33,696 bases of DNA from an uncultured Phocaeicola sp. (GTDB lineage: Bacteria > Bacteroidota > Bacteroidia > Bacteroidales > Bacteroidaceae), in assembly GCA_947626525.1 (NCBI GenBank), contig CANQSM010000033.1, forward strand, positions 1-33,696, given 5' to 3'. The notes below the pieces were generated by a model. That model searched no databases. It saw only the letters and a program-made list of their open reading frames with translations, and was not told the DNA's origin. A program made the translations under genes and the position numbers. Below, in pieces: positions 8,243 through 17,023 of this stretch (positions are counted from its first letter, which is position 1; each line of letters begins with the position of its first letter).

Positions 8243-9706
8243 TTAATCAAACTCCAATTCTATCGTATAATTTTTTCCTGGTTTGAAATCAGGTTGGTAA
8301 ATTAAAATACAATTCTGATCAATTAGCGCATTCCAATTCTGCCCTGAAGCCAAACGCGCATTCTCCAGTGGCCGAGGGAAAAAATAACCAAAGGGTAACG
8401 GATTAACATGCTCTTCTTTAAAATGCTCCCCTTCAAGCCATTCCATTGTAAAATCAGCAGACGTATGCACCTTCAATATACACTTATGCTTTCTAATAGA
8501 GCACTCCACTTTCAGTTTATCCACTTCATCAGGCAGTTGCCGCAAGCGAACATCCCATTTCGGATCTCCGTAATACACCACCACATCCCGGTCGTATAGC
8601 AATCCTATTTGATCAATAGAAGGATTTTCCACGGATGTCTCCTTAACTATACGTTGCGCTGCCATATTCAAACATTCTGGAAATTTTTCAGCCATTTCAT
8701 AAGGAAAATTGAGCAGGCTCATCTTCGGATCATACCGCTGTATCTGGTAAAGAATATCCTTCCGATTCAAATACAAAGCCTCTGCCAGAGTCAAACTGCC
8801 CGAACGGGTAAGCCAATATTTCAAAACGCCCCATCCGCCCCGTCCAAACCAAGTACTTACCACATAACCTACCATCGCGGAGGCACGAGCATTATTCATC
8901 CAACCTATAGCCATACTTTCCGGTTTATTATCAATATTGGCAATCAAACAATTTCCAATAGGAAGATAGACCTTGCGTTTAGTTTCCATAGGAAAATAGA
9001 GCCTGTTTTCTTTTGTATCCGCATAAAGACGTCCACTATCCGGACGTATATTTCCCGCCGAATAAGGCATTTCCAGATTTTGCTCCGTAGCATGCGATGC
9101 GGTTACCACTAAATCCGGCTGACCAACAGTATACATCGAATAGAATTTCTCCAACATTTTTTCCGGAGCGATAGTATGTCTTTCCACCGCGGTTTTCCGC
9201 CCTCTCTTTTCTCCCCACACTCCTTTCTCATGATCATCAATCCAAGCATACTTATCAAACCATTTAGCAGAACTCAATTCTGAGATTGTACTTATAGCTT
9301 CTTTCACTATTAATGGAGCTGAAGCGTCTTCCACCATCCGGCAAGCTCCTTTCGCGTCATATCCTGTAATGATCCCCCACAAGAAATCCTCATAAATATC
9401 CGTATCCACCTTGCGGCTCAATTGATTCATCCGAATCACATAATCACGATTCAACATTTCCGGTTTCTCCACTATCGCCACATAGCGAGGAGTCATCGCT
9501 TGCAGAGCCGGCAAGATTTCCTCCAAAGAATCCTTATAAAAAATCAAAGCCGCTTTATGTCTTTTCTGCAGTAGTTCCGCCACATTCAACCATTCCATAT
9601 CTCCCAAAACACTTTTTCCTGCTACAACCACATATTCCTTCCGCTGCAAAGCATAGACACCCATTGCCAAACAAGTAATCACAAATAAAAACATAATTCT
9701 TTTCAT
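8243..9706 (-). CDS. Secreted protein, possible C25 (gingipain-like, clan CD) cysteine peptidase
   Basis: The 487-residue protein starts with a signal peptide ([18 protein letters not shown]). I could not name a family with certainty. Two strands end in candidate catalytic residues: [11 protein letters not shown] (His205) and [13 protein letters not shown] (Cys253), as in caspase/gingipain-fold enzymes. [14 protein letters not shown] at residues 105-118 resembles the C25 segment before the catalytic domain. The stretch after Cys253 ([28 protein letters not shown]) resembles the C25 region AxAxxx...GxxAxxxST. Without the longer frame's first 24 codons the start is the ATG at 9706, which fits the promoter box at 9768-9775. 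Monocistronic. A different fold remains possible. Confidence 0.55.
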   Translation of the reverse strand: MKRIMFLFVITCLAMGVYALQRKEYVVVAGKSVLGDMEWLNVAELLQKRHKAALIFYKDSLEEILPALQAMTPRYVAIVEKPEMLNRDYVIRMNQLSRKVDTDIYEDFLWGIITGYDAKGACRMVEDASAPLIVKEAISTISELSSAKWFDKYAWIDDHEKGVWGEKRGRKTAVERHTIAPEKMLEKFYSMYTVGQPDLVVTASHATEQNLEMPYSAGNIRPDSGRLYADTKENRLYFPMETKRKVYLPIGNCLIANIDNKPESMAIGWMNNARASAMVGYVVSTWFGRGGWGVLKYWLTRSGSLTLAEALYLNRKDILYQIQRYDPKMSLLNFPYEMAEKFPECLNMAAQRIVKETSVENPSIDQIGLLYDRDVVVYYGDPKWDVRLRQLPDEVDKLKVECSIRKHKCILKVHTSADFTMEWLEGEHFKEEHVNPLPFGYFFPRPLENARLASGQNWNALIDQNCILIYQPDFKPGKNYTIELEFD

Positions 9707-9757
9707 AAGCCATAAACTTTTAAGGTTCAGATTATTTCTATTCTCCACGAATTTCCC

Positions 9758-9775
9758 TACTTTTGCACAAAAATA
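9758..9775. promoter_or_regulatory. Divergent -7 boxes of guaA (+) and the C25-like gene (-)
   Basis: TACTTTTG at 9758-9765 on the plus strand precedes guaA by 38 bases. TATTTTTG on the minus strand at 9775-9768 precedes the ATG at 9706 by about 60 bases. The boxes are 2 bases apart, so the two promoters probably compete for RNA polymerase. Confidence 0.5.
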
Positions 9776-9803
9776 CATTTATCTCTTACATAAACCAAAA
9801 CCT

Positions 9804-11357
9804 ATGCAAGAAAAAATTATCATTCTTGATTTTGGTTCGCAAACCACCCAGCTCATCGGACGACGCATTCGCGAACTAGACACTTATTGCGAGATTGTTC
9901 CTTATAACAAGTTTCCCCATAACGATCCTTCCGTTATCGGTGTCATTCTCTCAGGAAGTCCATTCTCTGTATATGATGAAAATGCTTTCAAGATAGATTT
10001 GACAACTATCCGTGGAAAGTACCCTATACTGGGAATTTGTTACGGGGCTCAATTCATGGCTTATATGAACGGGGGCAAAGTGGAACCCGCAGGAACCCGT
10101 GAATATGGACGCGCGCATTTGGCACAGTTTGAGGGCAAAAATCCTTTATTCAGGAATGTACGTAAGCATTCCCAAGTATGGATGAGCCATGGAGACACAA
10201 TTACGGCTATTCCTGACAATTTCAAAGCAATTGCTTCAACAGACAAGGTCGCCATTGCCGCTTACCAAGCAAAAAACGAGAAACTTTGGGGAGTTCAGTT
10301 CCACCCGGAAGTATACCATACCGAAGACGGAACCCGGATACTTAAGAATTTTGTTGTCGATATATGCGGCAGTAAACAAGACTGGAGTGCCGCTTCTTTC
10401 ATCGAAAGCACAGTAGCACAATTAAAAGAACAATTAGGCAACGATAAAGTCGTGCTAGGCCTGAGTGGTGGAGTCGATTCTTCCGTAGCCGCCGTATTAC
10501 TGAACCGTGCTATCGGTAAGAACCTAACCTGTATCTTTGTCGACCATGGTATGTTACGCAAGAATGAATTCAAAAACGTACTTCACGACTACGAATGTTT
10601 AGGACTAAATGTAATAGGTGTGGATGCCAGTAAAAAATTTTTCAGCGAGCTCTCAGGAGTAACCGAACCGGAACGTAAACGTAAAGTCATTGGCAAAGGT
10701 TTCATCGATGTCTTCGATGAAGAGGCACATAAGCTGAAAGATGTAAAGTGGTTGGCTCAGGGAACTATATATCCAGATTGCATTGAATCACTTTCCATTA
10801 CAGGTACTGTCATCAAGAGTCATCATAATGTAGGCGGATTACCTGAAAAAATGAACTTGAAACTTTGTGAACCTTTGCGCCTATTATTTAAAGATGAAGT
10901 ACGACGTGTTGGGCACCAGTTAGGAATGCCTGAGCATCTCATAACCCGTCATCCATTCCCAGGTCCTGGTTTGGCCGTTCGTATTTTAGGAGACATCACC
11001 CCTGAAAAGGTTCGTATCCTGCAAGACGCGGACGATATTTTCATTCAAGGTTTACGTGACTGGAAAGTAAAAGACGCTCAAGGTAATGATACTGTTCTCT
11101 ACCATCAAGTATGGCAAGCGGGAGTGATTCTGCTCCCAATACAAAGTGTCGGAGTCATGGGCGACGAACGTACCTATGAACAGGCCGTAGCATTGCGTGC
11201 TGTCACCAGCACAGATGCCATGACAGCTGATTGGGCACATCTTCCATATGAATTTTTGGCAAAAGTATCCAATGATATCATTAACAAGGTAAAGGGAGTG
11301 AATCGTGTTACCTATGATATTTCTTCCAAACCACCTTCAACTATTGAGTGGGAATAA
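9804..11357 (+). CDS. guaA: GMP synthase (glutamine-hydrolysing)
   Basis: GuaA converts XMP to GMP with ATP and glutamine, the last step of guanine nucleotide synthesis. The class I glutamine amidotransferase domain has the triad Cys79 (GICYGAQ), His167 and Glu169 (FHPEVYH). The ATP pyrophosphatase domain has the loop SGGVDSS at residues 221-227. The C-terminal dimerisation domain ends in the conserved PPSTIEWE. Length 517 is normal. The start is the ATG at 9804, 38 bases after the promoter box. It is a single gene ending before a long hairpin at 11429-11480. Confidence 0.97.
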   Translation: MQEKIIILDFGSQTTQLIGRRIRELDTYCEIVPYNKFPHNDPSVIGVILSGSPFSVYDENAFKIDLTTIRGKYPILGICYGAQFMAYMNGGKVEPAGTREYGRAHLAQFEGKNPLFRNVRKHSQVWMSHGDTITAIPDNFKAIASTDKVAIAAYQAKNEKLWGVQFHPEVYHTEDGTRILKNFVVDICGSKQDWSAASFIESTVAQLKEQLGNDKVVLGLSGGVDSSVAAVLLNRAIGKNLTCIFVDHGMLRKNEFKNVLHDYECLGLNVIGVDASKKFFSELSGVTEPERKRKVIGKGFIDVFDEEAHKLKDVKWLAQGTIYPDCIESLSITGTVIKSHHNVGGLPEKMNLKLCEPLRLLFKDEVRRVGHQLGMPEHLITRHPFPGPGLAVRILGDITPEKVRILQDADDIFIQGLRDWKVKDAQGNDTVLYHQVWQAGVILLPIQSVGVMGDERTYEQAVALRAVTSTDAMTADWAHLPYEFLAKVSNDIINKVKGVNRVTYDISSKPPSTIEWE

Positions 11358-11428
11358 ACACATACAGAATTCCCCTTTTTCCTCCAATTCCGATATGAAT
11401 AGAGTCAAAATAAAGGGATGTTCATTAG

Positions 11429-11480
11429 ATAACGTGAGTTCGATATAAATATGTTAATCCTTATATCGAATTCACGTTAT
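11429..11480. terminator. 20-bp inverted repeat between convergent guaA and CPBP genes; hairpin or repeat element
   Basis: Arms 11429-11448 and 11461-11480 pair over 20 positions with a single G.T, around a 12-base loop. No T-tract follows on either strand, so an ordinary intrinsic terminator is doubtful even though the genes converge here. The left arm begins AACGTGAGTTCGA, the same core as the short dispersed repeats at 996, 8013 and 22732. Confidence 0.5.
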
Positions 11481-12095
11481 TTATATTGGAAATAACACAA
11501 AAACAGCCACATCCCACAAAGCATGTGACAGCATGATAGCGGAAAGCTGTTTGGGATAAAAACGATACAAGGCTCCCCACGCCGTTCCAACCACTAAAGC
11601 CGCCATAACAAGCATGAAATTAAGCGACCAGATATGCACCAAAGCATAAAGTAGGGTCGTTACTACAAAGCCCTTATTCGCATTCCAACGGTCTGACAAC
11701 GCTTTTTGGATATAACCACGCCAAAAGACCTCTTCCGCCGGACCTATCAAGACAAACAGCAACAAGGAAAGAAACCACTTATTTTCCCCTTCTTTCAGGC
11801 CATAAATCAAATCAACTTGAGGACGGGCAAATGAAAAGAGGAAAGAAGCCACCTTATCTCCTGCCCAGAAAACACACCACAAACCAACGGCAATAAGGAT
11901 TCCCCAACCAACAGTCTTCCATCCTATCAATATATCCAAGGTCCACTGTGGATGAAACTTACCAGCCAATAGGGACAATACCAAGGCCGAAAAACTCATT
12001 GTATACCAAAAATTCACTTTTCCACTCGTATATGGAAAAAACATAAGAAACCATAAGAAAGCCGCTACACAAATAGAAAATAAGACCTGTTTCAT
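11481..12095 (-). CDS. CPBP family intramembrane metalloprotease
   Basis: The 204-residue, strongly hydrophobic protein carries the CPBP (Abi/CAAX-protease-like) motifs: Glu121-Glu122 and Arg126 in PAEEVFWRG, His154 in ALVHIWS, and His191 in LSHALWD. These residues sit in membrane helices in the family and coordinate a catalytic metal. Bacterial members vary in role, and no substrate can be inferred. The ATG at 12095 overlaps the stop of the prenyltransferase gene by four bases (ATGA), so translation is likely coupled. It is last in a seven-gene operon. Confidence 0.85.
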   Translation of the reverse strand: MKQVLFSICVAAFLWFLMFFPYTSGKVNFWYTMSFSALVLSLLAGKFHPQWTLDILIGWKTVGWGILIAVGLWCVFWAGDKVASFLFSFARPQVDLIYGLKEGENKWFLSLLLFVLIGPAEEVFWRGYIQKALSDRWNANKGFVVTTLLYALVHIWSLNFMLVMAALVVGTAWGALYRFYPKQLSAIMLSHALWDVAVFVLFPI

Positions 12096-12985
12096 CCAAC
12101 GATACGACTGATTATAAAGGACAAAGAGAATATTAAACTAAACCACAACTGTAATTGGGCTGTACGTTCATCCAAGTTGACGACAACCTTATAACCTTTC
12201 CGAGGAAGCTGACACACCGTACGTACATTATTTACGGAAAGCGGCAACACCAATCCCCCAAGTAAACTCCATACCGGATAATCCCTCCACATGATACATA
12301 CTCCTATCCAGACAAAAGGAAGCAACAATTCGGCCGTATACAATACAATAGAATACTTGACCCCCACTTTCATCGCTACTGTGGAAATGCCAGCACGCGC
12401 ATCTGTACTCACATCCCGTATATTGTTTACATGCAATATGGCAACAGTTATCAACCCCACCGGAACCACAGTCCATAAGGCATCCCAATGAATCGTCCCT
12501 GTTGTTACATAAGACGTCCCTATAGCCGGCAATACGGCATAGGCAATAAAAATAAGGAAGTCGCCCCATGCACGATACTTAAAAAAAGGATAACATAATG
12601 CACAAATCACTCCACATATACCAACCCACAACAAAGCAAGCCCTGTACGGGAAACCAACCATGTTCCTATGATTATCGCTACAACAAGCAGGACAAGCCC
12701 TAAATTGCGCACCTCAACAGGAGCAAACAATTCATCGGTAAGAATCTTAGATCCGAATGTATCCTCCGCATCCACCCCCTTTTTATAATCATAATAATCA
12801 CTCCAAGCGTTACCTCCGGCTTGAAATAAAACCATCCCTATTAATGCACAGACTCCATATCCTACATTTATCTCCCTATTCATCCAATAAAGATAAGATA
12901 TCGTAGTCAATACAGGCATCACCGATGCCGGAAAAGACCAAGGACGAGTCGCTATGAGCCAATCTTTCAATGCATGTTTTCTCAT
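12092..12985 (-). CDS. menA: UbiA-family prenyltransferase, probable 1,4-dihydroxy-2-naphthoate polyprenyltransferase
   Basis: MenA attaches a polyprenyl chain to 1,4-dihydroxy-2-naphthoate in menaquinone synthesis at the inner membrane. The 297-residue, multi-helix protein has the prenyl-diphosphate binding motif NAWSDYYDYKKGVD at residues 59-72, GSKILTDELF after it, and a second motif NNIRDVSTDARAG near residue 190. A TRPWSFPASVMPV start near residue 13 is typical of MenA. Other UbiA-family reactions cannot be excluded. It lies five bases after the ABC permease and overlaps the next gene by four. Confidence 0.85.
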   Translation of the reverse strand: MRKHALKDWLIATRPWSFPASVMPVLTTISYLYWMNREINVGYGVCALIGMVLFQAGGNAWSDYYDYKKGVDAEDTFGSKILTDELFAPVEVRNLGLVLLVVAIIIGTWLVSRTGLALLWVGICGVICALCYPFFKYRAWGDFLIFIAYAVLPAIGTSYVTTGTIHWDALWTVVPVGLITVAILHVNNIRDVSTDARAGISTVAMKVGVKYSIVLYTAELLLPFVWIGVCIMWRDYPVWSLLGGLVLPLSVNNVRTVCQLPRKGYKVVVNLDERTAQLQLWFSLIFSLSFIISRIVG

Positions 12986-12990
12986 AAGTT

Positions 12991-14193
12991 CTATTCTTTA
13001 TGTTTCCAGATTGCTTTAATTTTATGACGAATAGCCACTATATTCAACAGCGAAACACTCAAAAACAGGATGATTCCCATACTCGCCACAAAAAACACGC
13101 CCTTCTTTTCCGATAAAGGAAATAAAGGCGCAAATATCTCCTGATACAAAGAACGTACCCATACGACAACAGCCAAAGCAAGTAACAAAACCATTCCATT
13201 CAAAAAAAGAGTCAGCATTTGATAAGGCCACGCCACTTGAGACGGAGAATATCCGATTAAAAGCAAATTTTCAAGCTTTTCCGTATTTTTTTGCAATATT
13301 AAATAAATACTTAACATCAAAATATAAAAAGAGAGAATACAGATAACCAATCCTATTGCTAATACGATACCCACAACAAGTTTCAAGAACCAAGTCGTCT
13401 TCCCCGCATCCAATTGGTCCCCTTCTATTTCGTATCCCTTTTCTTTTAAAAACTTCACAATTCGCTCATCTGCCGGATTATGCACTTCTACTATCAATCT
13501 AGAAGGAAGATTTCTTCTATTTGAGGCAAACCGGGCATTTGCCCAGTTCATGAATGTCTCAGGAACTAAAATCGTATTCAGTCTATTTGAAAAACCAACA
13601 ATACGACCTTCAAAAGTTTCGTCTCGCCCATTACCTCTCAATCGGATTTCCAACCGAACCATAGAGAGCAATCCTTCCGAAATCTTAGGAAGACTCCGAC
13701 TCTGGGCAAATCCAAAATTATAAAGATTCAGATAATTACGGGGCAATATAATAGGAATCATTATATCTCCCTCCGTATACGTCCACCGCTTTGAATCCAC
13801 ATCGACATATTCATCTGGGACAGATTCAAAAAACATCTCGGTAGCCATCTGGATACCGGTCCCCTGCATTCCTACAGCCGCAGCAACATGATAGTCCGAA
13901 GGCCGGAAAGCACCAATATTTTTTACAAACGCCTGTTCCTTCAGTTCATCTATTTCCGAAGGGGAAAACGTAGTGTTTGAACCTAATAATGAACCAACAG
14001 TACTCACCCGCTTGGTCAAAATCAAAAAGTCCTTTTTTATAAAACTATCAGGGCTGGTAAAGACAGGAAGAATATCCTGATAAAACTGAATACTCAGTAA
14101 TATAATGACCATACCAAGCAAATTGGCCAGAAAAAAGCCTCCCAGCTGGAACAAATTCATATGCTGACGTAAAAGTTTCCAGACCACCCTCAT
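12991..14193 (-). CDS. ABC transporter permease, FtsX/MacB-like
   Basis: The 400-residue protein has one N-terminal membrane helix (about residues 15-38), a large periplasmic domain (about 40-270), and three C-terminal helices near 272-300, 320-345 and 365-390. This is the topology of FtsX/MacB/LolCE-type subunits, which drive mechanical work or lipoprotein/lipid extraction rather than classical import. Its start overlaps the ATPase stop by four bases, so the two form one transporter. The substrate is unknown; the neighbouring DUF4836 lipoprotein may be a partner. Confidence 0.8.
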   Translation of the reverse strand: MRVVWKLLRQHMNLFQLGGFFLANLLGMVIILLSIQFYQDILPVFTSPDSFIKKDFLILTKRVSTVGSLLGSNTTFSPSEIDELKEQAFVKNIGAFRPSDYHVAAAVGMQGTGIQMATEMFFESVPDEYVDVDSKRWTYTEGDIMIPIILPRNYLNLYNFGFAQSRSLPKISEGLLSMVRLEIRLRGNGRDETFEGRIVGFSNRLNTILVPETFMNWANARFASNRRNLPSRLIVEVHNPADERIVKFLKEKGYEIEGDQLDAGKTTWFLKLVVGIVLAIGLVICILSFYILMLSIYLILQKNTEKLENLLLIGYSPSQVAWPYQMLTLFLNGMVLLLALAVVVWVRSLYQEIFAPLFPLSEKKGVFFVASMGIILFLSVSLLNIVAIRHKIKAIWKHKE

Positions 14194-14834
14194 AACCGAA
14201 ATATTTTTGTATAAGGTAAGTCCAAGCGACTTCCAATAGATGTCACTACCACTCCGGCTCCCTGATGTTTCACTTCAGAGACCAATATCTCAGCCATTTT
14301 TTTTGCATTCCCCTTATCCAGATGGCTCACAGGTTCATCCAGAAATATGAAATCAAAAGGTTGGCACAAGGCTCTCAGCAATGCGACACGTTGTTGTTGC
14401 CCAAAAGAAATCTTCGAGACCAACACCTTTTTCTTATCGGCTATTTCTAATTGTCCAAGCCACTCTTCTATCTGTTTTTTAGACTGATAACCAGTCAACT
14501 GATTCTTTAACCATATATTCTCCCATACGGTCAGCTCCGTAAACAAGCGCAAATCCTGAAACATCATACTTAGCGAATTTCTGCGTAAACCCACCCATTG
14601 CTTTACCGTATTATGCCGTATATTTTCACCATCAAAACCAATAATCCCCTGATAGTCGTCTCGATAACCATAGATATAACTACAAAGAGAGGACTTACCT
14701 GTGCCCGACTGAGCCTCCACCAAGTAAATTCCCTCTTTTTTCCATTCTACCGTTTGGTGCCATACTTCCGAACATACTTCATTACGATCCGCAAATACTT
14801 CAGGAAGTGTTTGCTGTAGCGTTATTTTATTCAT
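14190..14834 (-). CDS. ABC transporter ATP-binding protein
   Basis: The 214-residue protein has a Walker A loop (EAQSGTGKSS, residues 40-49), a Q-loop (MMFQDLRLF), the signature ISFGQQQR at residues 142-149, and a Walker B (FIFLDEP, residues 163-169) with the H-loop region replaced by a short tail (TSIGSRLDLPYTK). The canonical switch histidine is not obvious. It is small, as in LolD/FtsE-type ATPases, and overlaps the permease by four bases and the DUF4836 gene by eight. Confidence 0.9.
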   Translation of the reverse strand: MNKITLQQTLPEVFADRNEVCSEVWHQTVEWKKEGIYLVEAQSGTGKSSLCSYIYGYRDDYQGIIGFDGENIRHNTVKQWVGLRRNSLSMMFQDLRLFTELTVWENIWLKNQLTGYQSKKQIEEWLGQLEIADKKKVLVSKISFGQQQRVALLRALCQPFDFIFLDEPVSHLDKGNAKKMAEILVSEVKHQGAGVVVTSIGSRLDLPYTKIFRL

Positions 14835-16311
14835 CCAACGATTTTACTATATCCACCATTTGTTTGAGTACATTCTCATCTTGGTTTTTCATCACGACTT
14901 CCAAATCCACAGAATCCGGTGTTTTTGTTTTTCCACAAATATAATCAAGCAAACTCATATACTGTATGTTTTTTTGCCCCTCCATAAACGGAGCAAGCAG
15001 GTTAGAGAACTCTTTGATGTCAAAACGGTAATATAGCAAATTACCTTTTACCTCTTTTGTCCAATCACCGGCAGCGACATCCGCTACGGGCAACTCCGCA
15101 TTTTGGGCAGTCAAATAGAAATGCTTTTCCTCATCCAAACCAAAAGTCAGATTCACACCAGGCAAAGCCATGCTATATGTCTGATTTCCCGTAGCAGACA
15201 CCGGAACGCCCAAGCCCTGTAACAAATTGCTTACAGCAGTCATAAAGTCGTTTTCCTGTCCTTCCTTCAATTCTATATTCAAGTTCAGCTTCATCTCTCC
15301 CGATAACATCACAGGCATACTTATCGCCACATCTCCCTCTATGGCAGCAAACAACTTCCGAAGCACCGGCTCCATAGGTTTCATTTGTTCCGCATATTGC
15401 GGGTATCCCATCAACATATCAAACATTTTCTCCCCCTTCAATCCAAGACCCATCCAGAAAGCAGGATTTCCCTGAGGAAGAAACAGTCCTTTCTGAGGCA
15501 TAACGATTCCCTCACTTTTTTTAGCCCATTCTTTTGCTACCTCGCTCGTATAGAAACATTCTCCTTGCATGGCAACCTTTCCTTGCTCAAAACGAAGTGA
15601 AAGTAACAAGTTTATATCTGACAAGTCCAGATTCTCCGGAAACGAGTTTTTCACCATAGGCATTAGTTGGGGCGGCATAATCGAACCATACGACACAACC
15701 CCCGTCATATCTCCGTTCTGTGTTTCAAACGCTTTAAATAGCTCTTTCTTCGATAAGAAGCTCTGTTCTTCCGTCTGTGTCAACAAAGCAATAGATTTTT
15801 CCACCAATGAAGTGGACGTCTTGGCATTCACAAGAAGGAGCAAAGCCGACTCATCGAACGCGACGGCCGCCTGCCGATCCAGTGACAGTGTACGCACCCC
15901 TTTTCTTGACTCTAACACCCAACCTTCCTCTTGCCCATTCAACTTTTCAAACAGCGTCTGTACTTTCTCTTCGTCACCGACTTTTACGATGAAGCCTATT
16001 TCTTCCGATGATGCAGTATAATACAAATAGACAGATGACGACAAATCCAATCCTGACTCCTCAGGATTCCTCACCAAACTCACCACATAATCGGACATCG
16101 AAGCATCCAGATTCTCTTTCAGAAAAGCTTCTATTTTAGCTTGTTCCTCCTCCCCTTTCACATCCGCCTTTTCAGCTATAGACTCTAAATTCATACCCAC
16201 TACTATGCCTGCATCAGCAGGTATAGCCATCCGGTAATCTCTCTCCTTGCCGCAAGAAGTAATCAGTAGCAAGGCCCCTATACATAACCATGCGTTCAGT
16301 CCTTTTTTCAT
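14827..16311 (-). CDS. DUF4836-type lipoprotein
   Basis: The 494-residue protein has a lipoprotein signal with the lipobox Cys at residue 20 (LLLITSC). The following MAIPADAGIVVGMNLESIAEKA is the characteristic opening of DUF4836, a Bacteroidetes envelope family of unknown function. No catalytic motif is visible. The gene overlaps the ABC ATPase by eight bases and is three bases behind rsmE, so it is co-transcribed. It may serve the ABC transporter as a periplasmic or outer-membrane partner, but that is inference from position alone. Confidence 0.65.
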   Translation of the reverse strand: MKKGLNAWLCIGALLLITSCGKERDYRMAIPADAGIVVGMNLESIAEKADVKGEEEQAKIEAFLKENLDASMSDYVVSLVRNPEESGLDLSSSVYLYYTASSEEIGFIVKVGDEEKVQTLFEKLNGQEEGWVLESRKGVRTLSLDRQAAVAFDESALLLLVNAKTSTSLVEKSIALLTQTEEQSFLSKKELFKAFETQNGDMTGVVSYGSIMPPQLMPMVKNSFPENLDLSDINLLLSLRFEQGKVAMQGECFYTSEVAKEWAKKSEGIVMPQKGLFLPQGNPAFWMGLGLKGEKMFDMLMGYPQYAEQMKPMEPVLRKLFAAIEGDVAISMPVMLSGEMKLNLNIELKEGQENDFMTAVSNLLQGLGVPVSATGNQTYSMALPGVNLTFGLDEEKHFYLTAQNAELPVADVAAGDWTKEVKGNLLYYRFDIKEFSNLLAPFMEGQKNIQYMSLLDYICGKTKTPDSVDLEVVMKNQDENVLKQMVDIVKSLDE

Positions 16312-16313
16312 AT

Positions 16314-17018
16314 TTATTCTATTTGATTAGTTAAGTTCAATATATGACAAGCCGCCAAAGCCGCCGTTTCAGTACGCAAACGTGACCGGCCCAAGCTGAT
16401 AGGGCAAAATCCGCAAGCCTCCGCTTTCTCCACTTCTTCCGGACTAAAATCTCCTTCCGGACCAATCAGCACCAACACATCCTCTCCAGGAAGCAGGCAA
16501 TTCTTTAACAGCGGCTTTTCCCCTTCATAACAATGGGCTATAAACTTTCTCCCTTTCCACTCACGGGACACAAACTTATCGAAAGGAATCATTTCATTCA
16601 ATACAGGCTTCCGTGCTTTCAACGATTGCTTCATCGCTGAAACCAGAATCCTTTCTATCCGTTCCGTCTTTATAGACGTCCGTTCCGAGAAACGGCAATT
16701 TATAAAAGTCAGTTCATCAAAACCTATTTCCGTAGCTTTCTCAGCAAACCATTCCGTACGATCCATATTTTTCGTAGGCGCCATGGCTATATGCAAATGT
16801 CCCCTCCATAAAGGCGATTGTGGTATGCGCTCCTTTACCGCAAACAGACATCGTTTTCCACCGACAGCCGTTATCTCGGCCTTGTAAAAACAGCCGCAAC
16901 CATCGGTGAGAAGTATTTCATCACCTTGCGACAAACGCAATACTCTCACACAATGGACAGCCTCCTCTTCGGGGAGTTCATTCTTGACGACGATTTCTGG
17001 CGTATAGAATAAGTGCAT
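16314..17018 (-). CDS. rsmE: 16S rRNA (uracil-1498-N3)-methyltransferase RsmE
   Basis: RsmE methylates U1498 of 16S rRNA in the assembled small subunit, using S-adenosylmethionine. The N-terminal PUA-like part has HCVRVLRLSQGDEI (residues 22-35). The C-terminal SPOUT domain has the knot motifs LIGPEGDFSPEEV (residues 184-196) and LGRSRLRTETAA (209-220). Length 234 is typical. The gene sits five bases behind the permease gene and three ahead of the DUF4836 gene. Confidence 0.95.
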   Translation of the reverse strand: MHLFYTPEIVVKNELPEEEAVHCVRVLRLSQGDEILLTDGCGCFYKAEITAVGGKRCLFAVKERIPQSPLWRGHLHIAMAPTKNMDRTEWFAEKATEIGFDELTFINCRFSERTSIKTERIERILVSAMKQSLKARKPVLNEMIPFDKFVSREWKGRKFIAHCYEGEKPLLKNCLLPGEDVLVLIGPEGDFSPEEVEKAEACGFCPISLGRSRLRTETAALAACHILNLTNQIE

Positions 17019-17023
17019 TCCTA

